From Steroidobacter sp. (GTDB taxonomy: Bacteria; Pseudomonadota; Gammaproteobacteria; Steroidobacterales; Steroidobacteraceae), in NCBI GenBank assembly GCA_025929585.1, contig JAICPY010000008.1, forward strand, positions 1 through 64,000: a DNA stretch of 64,000 bases, read 5' to 3'. A program made the translations under genes and the position numbers. Numbering within the stretch: position 1 is the stretch's first letter; the number at the start of each line of letters is the position of its first letter. Of this stretch, positions 39,712-50,004 are shown piece by piece. The notes beneath the pieces are model-generated. The model saw only the letters and a list, made by a program, of their open reading frames with translations, did not search any database and was not told the DNA's origin.

Positions 39712-40520
39712 ACCGCATCTCCCATTCCGAGCGACTCGAAGGTTCGCACCGCGAACAGCAGATCGTCCCAGGATTTGCGCTTCTCTCCCGGGCTGCGCAA
39801 CAGATATGCAGGGTGGTAAGTCACAATCATGGGCCGGTTGGCGGCGATCCGGTGAACCTTTCCCCGAAGCTTACCAATCGGCGTATTGGTCTGAAGCAGG
39901 GTTTGTGCGGCTATGCGACCGACGCAGAGAATGAGCCTGGGATTGATGAGCTCGATCTGGCGAAACAAGTAGGGGATGCACGCGCGCACTTCCTCGGGCC
40001 TCGGATCGCGATTGTTCGGGGGCCGGGATTTGAGAATGTTCGCGATGAACACCTGCTCACGCTTCAAACCAATCGCCTTCAGCATCGCATTGAGCAACTG
40101 GCCCGCTCGACCGACGAAGGGCTCGCCTTGGCGATCCTCATCGGCGCCGGGTGCTTCGCCGATGATCATCCAATTTGCCTCTCGATCGCCCACGCCGAAC
40201 ACACCCTGAGTGCGCGTCAAATGCAATGGGCATCGCGTGCAGCCGAGGACCGCAGATCTCAGCTCGTCCCAGTTCAAGGAGGAGACATCGCTTAGCACTT
40301 CGGCTTGGGATTCGGCGTGCGGCGTGGGGCTTGCAGTGAACCTCTGCGCCGAGTCCGTGCGGTTGTCGCGGACCTCGCTGCTCACTGACTGCTGAAGCGG
40401 CGCAGTGGCAATATCCGTGCGAGCAGCGCACGAGGTGTCTTCGTTCGCCTGATCGATTTCGCGGCGCCGCCAAACATCGATATCGAGCGCCTTTAGATAG
40501 TTCAACTGGCGTGAATTCAT
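39708..40520 (-). CDS. Family 4 uracil-DNA glycosylase (Fe-S)
   Basis: Removes uracil from DNA. About 270 aa: a poorly conserved Ala/Ser/Thr-rich N-terminus (1-85) and a UDG domain with the cluster cysteines (CTRCPLHLTRTQ), motif 1 IGEAPGADEDRQGEPFVGRAG and motif 2-like TYHPAYLLR. The ATG at 40520 overlaps the pssA stop by 4 nt; an open frame to 40688 runs through pssA and is ignored. Confidence 0.92.
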   Translation of the reverse strand: MNSRQLNYLKALDIDVWRRREIDQANEDTSCAARTDIATAPLQQSVSSEVRDNRTDSAQRFTASPTPHAESQAEVLSDVSSLNWDELRSAVLGCTRCPLHLTRTQGVFGVGDREANWMIIGEAPGADEDRQGEPFVGRAGQLLNAMLKAIGLKREQVFIANILKSRPPNNRDPRPEEVRACIPYLFRQIELINPRLILCVGRIAAQTLLQTNTPIGKLRGKVHRIAANRPMIVTYHPAYLLRSPGEKRKSWDDLLFAVRTFESLGMGDAV

Positions 40521-41326
40521 GTTTCGGCTGCTCGCCTCTTTTTGCCCGCCCTTCGCCACAGCCAAATCAGCGGCCCGGACAGCGCATAAGATCCGAACAA
40601 AAGCAGCAGCAGTTGGGGTGCTACAGACAGCTGGGGCGCAAGCGAAGCCAGCACGTAGATCAGAGGAATGATCAAGGCGTAAATCCAAGGAATGCGGCCT
40701 CGCAGGTTCAGATCCTTGCCGCTCCAGTATGGGAACTTGCTGACCATCAGCGCCCCAGCCACGATCGAAACCATGAACGCGAGAACGAGCCGCGCCAGAC
40801 TGTCTACCTCAACCTCGCTCACCAGCCAGATAAATCCTGCGACCGTCGCTGCTGCCGAAGGACTAGGCAAACCTTCGAAGTAGCGCTTGTCGGCTATCGC
40901 GGCGCGCGAATTGAAGCGCGCCAAACGGAGCCCGGCAGCCACGGCGTAGAAAAACGCCGCGAGCCAACCGAAGCGGTACCAAAATTGTCCATAATCGGCA
41001 ATGCGTTCGATGCCCCACTGGTAGACGACGATGGCAGGTGCGAGGCCGAAAGCCACCATATCGCAAAGACTGTCGTATTCCTTGCCGAACTCGCTTTGCG
41101 TCTTGGTCCATCGCGCGATTCGTCCGTCCAGGCCGTCGAACAGCATCGCAACGAACACGGCAATACCCGCACGCGAGAAATTTCCATCGATCGCGGCGAC
41201 GATGGCGTAGAAACCACCGAAGAGCGTACCGGTCGTGAATAGGTTCGGAAGCCAATACACGCCTCGGCTGGGCTGCGCCTCTTCCGTGACCGGCTCGGTG
41301 TGATCGGACTGGTAATCAGTAGCCAT
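40517..41326 (-). CDS. pssA: CDP-diacylglycerol-serine O-phosphatidyltransferase
   Basis: Makes phosphatidylserine, precursor of phosphatidylethanolamine, in the inner membrane. About 269 aa, type II enzyme with the CDP-alcohol phosphatidyltransferase signature DGLDGRIARW...EFGKEYDSLCD and several membrane helices. The ATG at 41326 is preferred; one at 41383 is possible. First gene of a coupled pssA-udg-rimI unit. Confidence 0.93.
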   Translation of the reverse strand: MATDYQSDHTEPVTEEAQPSRGVYWLPNLFTTGTLFGGFYAIVAAIDGNFSRAGIAVFVAMLFDGLDGRIARWTKTQSEFGKEYDSLCDMVAFGLAPAIVVYQWGIERIADYGQFWYRFGWLAAFFYAVAAGLRLARFNSRAAIADKRYFEGLPSPSAAATVAGFIWLVSEVEVDSLARLVLAFMVSIVAGALMVSKFPYWSGKDLNLRGRIPWIYALIIPLIYVLASLAPQLSVAPQLLLLLFGSYALSGPLIWLWRRAGKKRRAAET

Positions 41327-41593
41327 TCGTAGGTTGCTTATCTGTGGGCGTGTGAAGGTCCGAGACGACCGGTGAGTTGTCAAGCTCGAGCTAGCTCTGG
41401 AGCGAATCGAGGTCTAGCCAGAATTGTCGGGGAGAACCTTCAGTCAATCCGTTCCTTATCCAGAGCTTCAGCGAACGCCTGAGAGGAACCCATGATAGTT
41501 TGCGCCTCCAGCGCCCGCCAACCTGCCTGCCTCGGTGCCTGTGATGCGCTTCACGGCAGATCGATGCCTTCAAAAGCAGGATGCGCACCAGCC

Positions 41594-42172
41594 ATGGTCC
41601 TAACTCGCCTGTACATTCGATGTTTCCTCTGCCTCGCGCTTTGGGCGCTGGGGGCACCTGCTTTCGCGGGCGGTCAAGAGGAACCGGAGCTCGGCCGCCT
41701 GCTCCAGCAGGCTCTCAGCGAGTCCAATTGCTTCGAGGACAAGTTCACCGAACAGGTCTGGCGCGCGGCAATGCAGCCGAAACTCGAAAAATTGGTGAAG
41801 GACCCCCACGAACGAGACGAGATTCTGCACCACGTGTACTGCGAATCGCAGCGGCTGGATCTGCCGCCGGGCTTGGTCATGGCCGTTATCGACGTGGAAA
41901 GCCGCTTCGATCGCTGGGCCGTGTCATCCGCCGGAGCCGTAGGACTGATGCAAATCATGCCCTTCTGGCCTCGCCAGCTCGGTATGACGAATCAGGAGCT
42001 GGTGCGCATTCCGCATAACATCCGCATGGGCTGCACCATCCTCAAGTTCTATCTCGATCGCGAGAAAGGCGACTATACCCGCGCCCTCGCCCGCTACAAC
42101 GGCAGCGTCGGCCGGCGAACCTATTCCGATCTCGTGCTAGTGCGGCTGGCGAATCGATGGCAGTTTCAGTGA
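41594..42172 (+). CDS. Lytic transglycosylase, SLT family
   Basis: Cleaves glycan strands of peptidoglycan. About 192 aa with a signal peptide (MVLTRLYIRC...APAFA) and a compact SLT domain: catalytic Glu in DVESRF, then SAGAVGLMQIMPFW and RYNGS. The signal peptide supports the ATG at 41594, but an in-frame ATG at 41492 has a better ribosome site (GAGAGGA) and would add 34 residues. Divergent from pssA. Confidence 0.88.
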   Translation: MVLTRLYIRCFLCLALWALGAPAFAGGQEEPELGRLLQQALSESNCFEDKFTEQVWRAAMQPKLEKLVKDPHERDEILHHVYCESQRLDLPPGLVMAVIDVESRFDRWAVSSAGAVGLMQIMPFWPRQLGMTNQELVRIPHNIRMGCTILKFYLDREKGDYTRALARYNGSVGRRTYSDLVLVRLANRWQFQ

Positions 42173-42310
42173 GGGGAGAGGAGTCCGCAGTCTGCAGTCC
42201 GTAGTCCGTAGTCCGTAGCCAGAGACCGGATCGGAGCTGTCCGATCTGTACTCTTGCTCTGTCCACGTACTGCAGACTGTGGACTACGGACTTCCTCGCC
42301 TCCTCCCCTC
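42171..42310. repeat. Inverted microrepeat hairpin locus (AGTCCGT/AGTCTGC unit)
   Basis: The left arm (42171-42220) has five tandem AGTCCGT/AGTCTGC-like heptamers preceded by GAGGGGAGAGG; the right arm (42262-42310) is the reverse complement with fewer units and ends CTCCTCCCCTC. It fills the whole spacer between the convergent transglycosylase and acylphosphatase genes. Confidence 0.85.
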
Positions 42311-42590
42311 ACCCTGTCCCAAACCCCACCGGCACATCATTCAGCTCGTCGATCGCGACTTCCCGCACTTCCACACCGGATACCTCCGCCGCAGGCGGGC
42401 CTTGCCATAGCCAATCGATCAAGTGGTTGACGGCCTGGGGTTCCGCGACAGCGAGAACCTCGACACGCCCGTCGGAGAGGTTTCGAGCGTAGCCGGCGCA
42501 GCCGAGCTCAATCGCTTTTTTACGCGCTGAGGCGCGGAAGAACACTCCCTGCACGCGTCCTGAAACGAAGCAGCGCCTGGCGATCAGCAT
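42309..42590 (-). CDS. acyP: Acylphosphatase
   Basis: 93-aa ferredoxin-like enzyme hydrolysing acyl phosphates. Catalytic Arg19 in GRVQGVFFR and Asn37 in YARNLSDGRVEV are both present. 23 bp after the DUF4398 lipoprotein gene; possibly cotranscribed with it. Confidence 0.95.
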   Translation of the reverse strand: MLIARRCFVSGRVQGVFFRASARKKAIELGCAGYARNLSDGRVEVLAVAEPQAVNHLIDWLWQGPPAAEVSGVEVREVAIDELNDVPVGFGTG

Positions 42591-42613
42591 GACCGGTGCG
42601 ATGGCCCAAACAG

Positions 42614-42922
42614 TTAGCCGGCCCCATCGGCATCGCTGAGTTGTACGGCGCCTAGAGCCTCGCCGGCCTTCCCGCGTGCCGCGATTGCGTATCGGCGCGC
42701 GTCGCGATAGGCGCGCTTTTGTAGATTGATTTCCGCTCGCTCGAGCAGCGTCTGCGCTTCGTTCAATGTTTCAGGCACGACTTTGCCCGCACCGGCTTCG
42801 CGCGCCGCCTTGATGGCCTGCCGTGCGTTGCTCATTTCCTGGACAGGAGCGCCCGCGCAGCCCGGCAGCGCCAATACCAGCACACTGATCAAAATAAGGT
42901 AAGCGCGAAACGAATGAAGCAT
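42614..42922 (-). CDS. DUF4398 family lipoprotein
   Basis: About 102 aa. A lipoprotein signal with lipobox LPGC (LVLALPGCAGAP) is followed by a helical hairpin region rich in Ala/Arg/Glu typical of DUF4398 (ARQAIKAAREAGAGK...LLERAEINLQ). Role unknown. The ATG at 42922 puts the signal peptide at the N-terminus; the frame to 42991 is longer but not needed. Confidence 0.85.
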   Translation of the reverse strand: MLHSFRAYLILISVLVLALPGCAGAPVQEMSNARQAIKAAREAGAGKVVPETLNEAQTLLERAEINLQKRAYRDARRYAIAARGKAGEALGAVQLSDADGAG

Positions 42923-44180
<1,258 letters not shown>

Positions 44181-44190
44181 TTAAGGGCCA

Positions 44191-44258
44191 AGTTGACGGT
44201 TGAGCGTTGACAGTTGGCGGTCGGAAAAGACCCGTACTCTGGCTGTCAACCGTCAACT
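44191..44258. repeat. Inverted microrepeat hairpin locus (GTTGACG unit), arms differ by one heptamer
   Basis: Left arm AGTTGACGGTTGA..CAG (44191-44213, 23 bp) and right arm (44243-44258, 16 bp) match exactly as reverse complements once a single 7-bp unit (GCGTTGA) is removed from the left. Between the convergent DUF2069 and hda genes. Confidence 0.85.
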
Positions 44259-44982
44259 AAGCGCCATTCGATCGAGGTCGAATGGTCTTCGCGTCTTCCA
44301 GGACCGCACGCACGAAGGGCACCGTGAGCTTGCGTTGAGCCGCGAGAGAAGCTTCGTCGAGCTCATCGAGAAACGCACACATGCTTTCCATATCGCGCGG
44401 CAGCCTGCGCTGCAGGAATTGCACCGTGTCCTCCGGCAATTCGAACCCTCGCAATTGCGCGCGCAGTTGCAGGGCTCGCCCTTGCTCCTCCTCGTCCAAA
44501 GGATGGAGAGATAGAACGAGTCCGCCATTCAGGCGCGACGCCAGATCGCGCAACTTGAAATCCAGCGCGGTAGGGAGCGATGCGCTTGCGACGAGCAAGC
44601 GTCCGCCGTGCTCCTCGAGCTCTTGATGCAATCGAAATAGTCCACGTTCCCACTCGGTATGAGCGGCAGCGAGATCGACATCATCGATCGCGACGAGCGC
44701 AAGCTGTCCGTATCCGCTCAATAGCTCGGGCCCGCCCGCGATCTCCCGCAAGGGCAAATACGCGCTAGTCACGCCCTGCTCGCTCCATCGCACGCACGAC
44801 GCCTGCAACAAATGTGTCTTACCCACCGCTCGCGGTCCATGCAGCCACACACATGTCGGCTGCACGGTTTTTCCCAAACTGAGCAGAGCATCGACTACCG
44901 CGCGGTTACGCCCCGAGAAAAAGCTTGCGAACACCGAGCTGTCGCGCAGCCCCATGCGCAATGGAATTTGTCCCGCGATCAT
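44257..44982 (-). CDS. hda: DnaA regulatory inactivator Hda
   Basis: DnaA-related AAA+ protein that, with the DNA-loaded sliding clamp, triggers DnaA-ATP hydrolysis and so limits replication initiation. It is 241 aa with a degenerate clamp-binding N-terminus (AGQIPLRMGL resembles the QL-x-LPL hexapeptide), Walker A HGPRAVGKTHLLQ and DDVDLAA as Walker B. It overlaps the pgsA stop by 4 nt. Confidence 0.93.
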   Translation of the reverse strand: MIAGQIPLRMGLRDSSVFASFFSGRNRAVVDALLSLGKTVQPTCVWLHGPRAVGKTHLLQASCVRWSEQGVTSAYLPLREIAGGPELLSGYGQLALVAIDDVDLAAAHTEWERGLFRLHQELEEHGGRLLVASASLPTALDFKLRDLASRLNGGLVLSLHPLDEEEQGRALQLRAQLRGFELPEDTVQFLQRRLPRDMESMCAFLDELDEASLAAQRKLTVPFVRAVLEDAKTIRPRSNGA

Positions 44983-45542
44983 GCGATGCCGCGGCGCTCA
45001 CGGCTTACAGTGACGGCCTTGCGGGTGTACGTGATCACATAGTCCAAACCGCTCACGACCGTGGTGACGAACACGAGCGCACCGAGCGCCGTGAGCACCG
45101 AATCCAAATTCCGCTCGAACGCCTGCACGGCAACGACGAGCAGCAGGTACGCGACCTGACAAAGCGTATTGAACTTACTGATCCAGGTTGGCCGGCCATT
45201 GGGATAGCCGTACCAGGCGTTGTAGGCAATGGCTCCGGCTGTAATGGTGAAGTCTCTCAAGACCGCTGTCGCTGCCAGCCAAACCGGAACGAGCCCGAGC
45301 AGCGCAAGCGCGATAAACGTGCTGACCAGTAAAATCTTGTCGGCCAGCGGATCTAGAATCTTGCCTAGCTCCGAGGTCCACCCGAATCGCTTGGCGAGAA
45401 AGCCATCCAACCCATCGGTAACTGCGGCGAGTGCAAAGACCCACAATGTTTCCCAGTACAGCCCGAGCGATAACAGCCACGCAACCGGCGCGACCAACAA
45501 CATACGAAACACGCAGAGCGCGTTTGGGATGTGCCGCATCAT
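44979..45542 (-). CDS. pgsA: CDP-diacylglycerol-glycerol-3-phosphate 3-phosphatidyltransferase
   Basis: Commits CDP-DAG to phosphatidylglycerol and cardiolipin. It is 187 aa, with the membrane signature DGLDGFLAKRFG...LGKILDPLADK containing the catalytic aspartates. Lies 6 bp after DUF2066 and overlaps hda. Confidence 0.95.
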   Translation of the reverse strand: MMRHIPNALCVFRMLLVAPVAWLLSLGLYWETLWVFALAAVTDGLDGFLAKRFGWTSELGKILDPLADKILLVSTFIALALLGLVPVWLAATAVLRDFTITAGAIAYNAWYGYPNGRPTWISKFNTLCQVAYLLLVVAVQAFERNLDSVLTALGALVFVTTVVSGLDYVITYTRKAVTVSRERRGIA

Positions 45543-45548
45543 CGCAAC

Positions 45549-46529
45549 TTAGGGTTGATAGCGAAACGCAAGACGGGGCTCCAGCATCGCAGCCTGGGTC
45601 TGCGCTGTCGCGCCCTGCATCGGCACCAATCGGCGATCGAGCGCAATGGCACGCTGCAGAGTGCTCCCGTCGCCACGTACCGCAAGCTTGAACTGCATCG
45701 TATCGCCCGAGATGCTTTGCACGGCTACGCTGCGAACCAGCGTCATCCCTTCCAGATAGTTCAGCGTGCTCGCATAAGCATCGAGATCTACGATCCCGGC
45801 GACATCGACGATCACCTGTGCGAGCGAGCTGCCGGTTGCAGAGAATACTTTCGCGAAACTATCCGCGGCGAGATGAACTCCATCTTCAAGCGTGCCGTTG
45901 GTTTGTTCAGTTCCATCGACGGTGGCGAGCGTCCACTGCAGTGCATCGCGGTGACCGCGGCCGACCAAGATCGCGTTCGCGCCATTGCGAGTAGCGATCG
46001 GTAGTAACGCCGCCGCAACACCCGACATGCTCAATACATTGCGATCCTGTGCATCGAGCGTTCCCCACTGCAGCGGTAAGCCTCGTGCACGCGCGGGGCG
46101 GGCGAGACGCTCCTTATCCGCAGGCGAAATGTCGAAGCTGGCCCACTGTCCGCCCGATTCATCCAAGTTCAACACCACCAGCGTCATGGGACGCTCGCGA
46201 CCCCAAATGGGCAGCCCGGCGTCGGTGAGCAGTCGTTCGATGGACACGTCATCGAATCCTACTTGCAGCACATTGTCTTCGGTAATGCCGAAACGTTGTA
46301 CGTATTGCCGAGGGTTCGAGAGCGCTGGACCCAGCCTTTCTGCCGCATCACGCTGACCGCTCACGCGCACTACCACGGTTTTCAGCGCTTCGAGAAAGGC
46401 AGCGTCTTGTGAGCTTTCTACCGGCTGAGCCGTTTCGTAAAGATCGTCCAGCGTAGCAGCGCTGGCTGGGAGGCACGAGACGGCCATCCACGACAGGAGC
46501 CAAAACCAATTGCAGCGGAATAAGATCAT
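45549..46529 (-). CDS. DUF2066 domain exported protein
   Basis: About 326 aa with a signal peptide (MILFRCNWFWLLSWMAVSCLPASA) followed by the DUF2066 domain (AFLEALKTVVVRVSGQRDAAERL). The gene family sits between purM and pgsA/hda in gammaproteobacteria, as here. Role unknown. The ATG at 46529 is preferred over 46661, which would place 44 extra residues before the signal peptide. Confidence 0.88.
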   Translation of the reverse strand: MILFRCNWFWLLSWMAVSCLPASAATLDDLYETAQPVESSQDAAFLEALKTVVVRVSGQRDAAERLGPALSNPRQYVQRFGITEDNVLQVGFDDVSIERLLTDAGLPIWGRERPMTLVVLNLDESGGQWASFDISPADKERLARPARARGLPLQWGTLDAQDRNVLSMSGVAAALLPIATRNGANAILVGRGHRDALQWTLATVDGTEQTNGTLEDGVHLAADSFAKVFSATGSSLAQVIVDVAGIVDLDAYASTLNYLEGMTLVRSVAVQSISGDTMQFKLAVRGDGSTLQRAIALDRRLVPMQGATAQTQAAMLEPRLAFRYQP

Positions 46530-46734
46530 GGAACAGGGTATCGAACGCCGCCTACCGTTACGGGGCGTGTAAAATAACACAGCCCGTCGAACTGAAGACC
46601 CACTGAAGCCCGGCTGACGATCCAACCGACGACTTGAAGTGCCATCGAGCAACCGTTCCACAGAGCGAAGGCGGCTCGACGTCTAGCAACGTCATCTTGG
46701 TTTCGAAAACCTTGGATTTTACCTGCGAGAGTTT

Positions 46735-47772
46735 ATGTCCCCTCCATCTGGACCGATCACATACAAGGACGCCGGCGTCGATATGGAAGCGGGCGATGAG
46801 CTCGTCGAACGCATCAAACCGGCGGTCAAGCGATCCATGCGCCCGGAGGTGCTCGCAGGCCTGGGCGGATTTGGAGCCTTGTTCGAATTGCCGGTCGATC
46901 GCTACAAAAAACCCGTGCTGGTTTCGGGGACCGACGGCGTCGGCACGAAATTGCGCTTGGCGATCGAAACAGGTAAGCACGACACGATCGGCATCGACTT
47001 GGTCGCGATGTGCGCCAACGACGTCGTCGTCCAAGGCGCTGAGCCGCTGTTCTTCTTGGACTACTACGCGACGGGCAAGCTGAGCGTTACCGTCGCCGAA
47101 GCCGTGATCAAGGGAATCGTCGAGGGCTGCGTGCAAGCTGGAGCTGCATTGATCGGCGGTGAAACGGCTGAAATGCCCGGTATGTACGCGGATGGCGATT
47201 ACGATCTGGCGGGCTTCTGCGTTGGCATCGTCGAGAAGGATCGCATCATCGATGGCACTCACACGCGGCCGGGCGACACCATCATCGGCCTGCCTTCTTC
47301 AGGTCCGCACTCGAATGGCTACTCACTGATTCGCAAGCTTCTACATACCGCGAAGGCATCGCCGACAACGAAGATCGACAGCGGCCTGCTATACGACGCG
47401 CTGCTCGCGCCCACGCGCATTTACGTCAAATCGTTGCTGAGCTTGTCCAAGGCCGTCGCCGTCCACGGCATGGCCCACATCACCGGCGGCGGTTTGACCG
47501 AGAACATTCCTCGCGTTATTCCTCACGGCTTAGAGGTCATGCTCAGCGCACAGACCTGGAAACGCCCGCCGGTGTTCGATTGGCTGCAGAAGGCTGGAAA
47601 CATTGCACCGGCGGAGATGTATCGCACTTTCAACTGCGGCATCGGCATGACTATTTGCGTCGCCGCTGAGCACACGGACAAGGCGATGCAAGTGTTGCGA
47701 CAAGAAGGTGAGCAACCGGTCATCATCGGAGAGGTCCGCCGCGGCGATGGCGGTTGCGTCGTTCGTGGATGA
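46735..47772 (+). CDS. purM: Phosphoribosylformylglycinamidine cyclo-ligase (AIR synthetase)
   Basis: Fifth step of purine synthesis, ATP-dependent closure of the imidazole ring. It is 345 aa with conserved [30 protein letters not shown] and [11 protein letters not shown]. The stop overlaps the purN start as ATGA. Divergent from the DUF2066 gene by 205 bp; no PurR or riboswitch site is recognisable there. Confidence 0.97.
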   Translation: MSPPSGPITYKDAGVDMEAGDELVERIKPAVKRSMRPEVLAGLGGFGALFELPVDRYKKPVLVSGTDGVGTKLRLAIETGKHDTIGIDLVAMCANDVVVQGAEPLFFLDYYATGKLSVTVAEAVIKGIVEGCVQAGAALIGGETAEMPGMYADGDYDLAGFCVGIVEKDRIIDGTHTRPGDTIIGLPSSGPHSNGYSLIRKLLHTAKASPTTKIDSGLLYDALLAPTRIYVKSLLSLSKAVAVHGMAHITGGGLTENIPRVIPHGLEVMLSAQTWKRPPVFDWLQKAGNIAPAEMYRTFNCGIGMTICVAAEHTDKAMQVLRQEGEQPVIIGEVRRGDGGCVVRG

Positions 47773-48449
47773 TGAGTGACCGTGTAGCGGGAGCCTCGAC
47801 CGTCCTACCGGTCGTCATTCTGATTTCGGGCCGGGGCAGCAACATGCGCGCCATCGCCGAGCGTGCGGCAACCGGTTCTCTGCCCGTAAACATCCGGGCA
47901 GTGATCTGCGACAAAGCCGATGCGGAAGGTCTTGCGGTTGCGAAGTCGCTCGGGCTACAAACACGCGTGATCTGCGCGCGTGACCACGCGAACCGCGGTG
48001 CGTACGACCTGGCACTCGCGAATCTGGTCGCCTCCTTCGACCCCGCGCTCGTCGTCCTCGCAGGTTTCATGCGCATTCTCACGGCGAACTTCGTCGACCG
48101 ATTCGCAGGTCGCATTCTGAACATTCATCCTTCGCTCCTACCCAAGTACCGAGGCTTGCACACGCATCGGCGCGTACTGGAGGCGAAAGAGTGCGAGCAC
48201 GGGGTCAGTGTGCATTTCGTCACCCTGGAACTCGACGGCGGCCCCGTCATTATTCAATCTTGTATTCGGGTAAAGCCCGACGACACCGAAGCCAGTCTTT
48301 CAGCACGAGTTCAGCGACAGGAACACAGCATCTACTCGCAGGCTATCGATTGGTTTGCACGCGGGCGGCTCACGCTTTTGAACGGCCAACCCTGTTTGGA
48401 TGGTGAGCCCATGAGCTCGCCCTTGTTTATCGATGCAAGAGGAGACTGA
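47769..48449 (+). CDS. purN: Phosphoribosylglycinamide formyltransferase PurN
   Basis: Transfers formyl from 10-formyl-THF to GAR in purine synthesis. About 226 aa with [10 protein letters not shown], the catalytic [16 protein letters not shown] motif (Asn and His) and the KPDDTE motif carrying the conserved Asp. Two adjacent ATGs (47769, 47772) follow purM; the first makes a 4-nt overlap. Confidence 0.96.
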   Translation: MMSDRVAGASTVLPVVILISGRGSNMRAIAERAATGSLPVNIRAVICDKADAEGLAVAKSLGLQTRVICARDHANRGAYDLALANLVASFDPALVVLAGFMRILTANFVDRFAGRILNIHPSLLPKYRGLHTHRRVLEAKECEHGVSVHFVTLELDGGPVIIQSCIRVKPDDTEASLSARVQRQEHSIYSQAIDWFARGRLTLLNGQPCLDGEPMSSPLFIDARGD

Positions 48450-49196
48450 GTGTACGAATCCCGGTCCCGCTTATTCCACGCAGCCGCAGCGCTCTGGGCC
48501 GTCACAGCTTTGCTTGTTGCGGGACATGCCCTTGCGCAGTCTTCCTCACTCGAGCCTTTCCGAGCGACCTATGCCGCGTCTTATCGCGGGATGGAAGCCG
48601 GCAACTTGACGTTCGATTTCAAACAGGGCGCCGAAGCGGGCCAGTTTATCTATGAGACCACGGCCGACCCGAGTTTTCTTGCGAGCCTCGTGGTGAGTCG
48701 GGCGGCACTCGAGCGCAGCACGATGCGCATCGATGATCACGGCGTATATCCGTTGCACTGGCAGCTGGACGATGGCAAGAGCGGGGACAAAGCTGACGGA
48801 TACTTGAGTTTCGATTGGGATGCACAGCGCGTGACGGGCAAAATTGAACGCGAGCCCATCGACTTCCCCACTCAGCCCGGACTGCAAGATCGCCTCTCGA
48901 TCCAAATCTCGGTAATGCTCGCGCTTCTACGCGGTGAAGAACCGGGCACGATTGCCATGATCGATGACAATCGCATCAAACGATATACCTACCGCAAGAC
49001 GGGCAACGCCGTCCTCGAAACTGCTCTCGGCTCGATCGATACGGTTATCTATGAGAGCACACGCGAAGGCTCCTCTCGCGTTGCCCGCTTCTGGATGGCG
49101 CCCGCTCACGACTACATCGCCATGCGCGCCGAACAACAGCGCAAAGGAAAGGTGGAGACGGTGATGACGATCCGCTCGCTTCAGCGAGCGGAGTGA
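48450..49196 (+). CDS. DUF3108 domain exported protein
   Basis: 248 aa with a signal peptide ending GHALA, then a beta-rich DUF3108 domain (FRATYAASYRGMEAGNLTFDF). The usual neighbour of purN in gammaproteobacteria; role unknown. GTG start immediately after the purN stop. The 3' end enters the next microrepeat arm. Confidence 0.88.
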   Translation: MYESRSRLFHAAAALWAVTALLVAGHALAQSSSLEPFRATYAASYRGMEAGNLTFDFKQGAEAGQFIYETTADPSFLASLVVSRAALERSTMRIDDHGVYPLHWQLDDGKSGDKADGYLSFDWDAQRVTGKIEREPIDFPTQPGLQDRLSIQISVMLALLRGEEPGTIAMIDDNRIKRYTYRKTGNAVLETALGSIDTVIYESTREGSSRVARFWMAPAHDYIAMRAEQQRKGKVETVMTIRSLQRAE

Positions 49197-49280
49197 CGAA
49201 GTGACGGGGTGACGACGTCAGACGAGGAGTGACCAGCATCTTTCTGACTTCGTCACCTCGTCACCCCGTCACTTCGTCAC
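49193..49280. repeat. Inverted microrepeat hairpin locus (GTGACGA unit), arms differ by one unit
   Basis: Left arm 49193-49222 (30 bp) and right arm 49243-49280 (38 bp) are perfect reverse complements except that the right arm carries one additional 8-bp GTGACGA-type unit. The 20-bp loop makes a very stable hairpin. Lies exactly between the convergent DUF3108 and dcd genes. Confidence 0.9.
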
Positions 49281-49844
49281 TTACGCCTTCGGCAGCGTGA
49301 CTCCTTGCTGCCCCTGGTACTTCCCGCCTCTATCCTTGTAGGAGGTCTCGCAGATCTCGTCCGACTCCAGGAAGAGCATTTGCGCGACACCTTCATTCGC
49401 GTAGATTTTGGCGGGCAACGGAGTCGTATTGGAAAATTCCAGCGTCACATGTCCTTCCCACTCCGGTTCCAGAGGCGTCACGTTCACGATGATGCCGCAG
49501 CGCGCATAGGTTGATTTACCCAAGCAAATCGTGAGCACGTTACGGGGGATGCGGAAATATTCGACCGTCCGTGCGAGCGCGAATGAATTCGGCGGAATGA
49601 TGCAAACATCTGATTTCACGTCCACGAAGCTGCCGGAATCGAAGTTCTTCGGATCCACGATGGTCGAATTGATGTTCGTGAAGATCTTGAATTCGCTCGC
49701 ACAGCGTACGTCGTAACCGTAGCTGGATGTGCCGTACGAAATGATTTTGCCGTTCGAGGCGGTCCGAACCTGACCCGCCGCGAACGGCTCGATCATGCCC
49801 GCCGCGGCCATAAGACGAATCCAACGATCGGCTTTGATGCTCAT
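49281..49844 (-). CDS. dcd: dCTP deaminase
   Basis: Converts dCTP to dUTP for thymidylate supply. It is 187 aa starting MSIKADRWI, with SYGYDVRC, the [14 protein letters not shown] and [26 protein letters not shown] signature containing the catalytic Glu. The open frame to 49979 is rejected because it runs through microrepeat sequence. Confidence 0.96.
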   Translation of the reverse strand: MSIKADRWIRLMAAAGMIEPFAAGQVRTASNGKIISYGTSSYGYDVRCASEFKIFTNINSTIVDPKNFDSGSFVDVKSDVCIIPPNSFALARTVEYFRIPRNVLTICLGKSTYARCGIIVNVTPLEPEWEGHVTLEFSNTTPLPAKIYANEGVAQMLFLESDEICETSYKDRGGKYQGQQGVTLPKA

Positions 49845-49866
49845 AAGAACTCCGGACAATAGAAAC

Positions 49867-50001
49867 GCGGTTAGCGGTTTGTCAGAGACGCTGTCGCATA
49901 TCAAGAATAAGACGAAAAAGGGTTGGGGCTGGAGGCTGGAGCTAGAAGCGCGCGGAAGCGCGCTCTGACTAACCGCCAACCGCTAACCGCTAACCGCTTC
50001 T
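49867..50001. repeat. Inverted microrepeat hairpin locus (GGTTAGC unit)
   Basis: The left arm (49867-49887) has GCGGTTAGCGGTT-type units ending GTCAGAG; the right arm (49963-50001) is CTCTGAC followed by four ACCGCTA/ACCGCCA units, two more than the left. It sits between mrp and dcd, both minus strand, immediately downstream of mrp. Confidence 0.75.
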
Positions 50002-50004
50002 CTC

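Noticed and set aside
39708-41326. Frames upstream of udg (to 40688) and pssA (to 41383) as true starts
   Set aside because: The inner ATGs give 4-nt coupled overlaps or canonical N-termini; the udg extension just reads pssA coding sequence in another frame.
46530-46734. Purine riboswitch or PurR box upstream of purM
   Set aside because: No recognisable riboswitch core or PurR palindrome in the 205-bp divergent spacer.
49845-49979. 45-codon extension upstream of Dcd
   Set aside because: Overlaps microrepeat sequence; Dcd orthologues start MSIK(A)DRWI.
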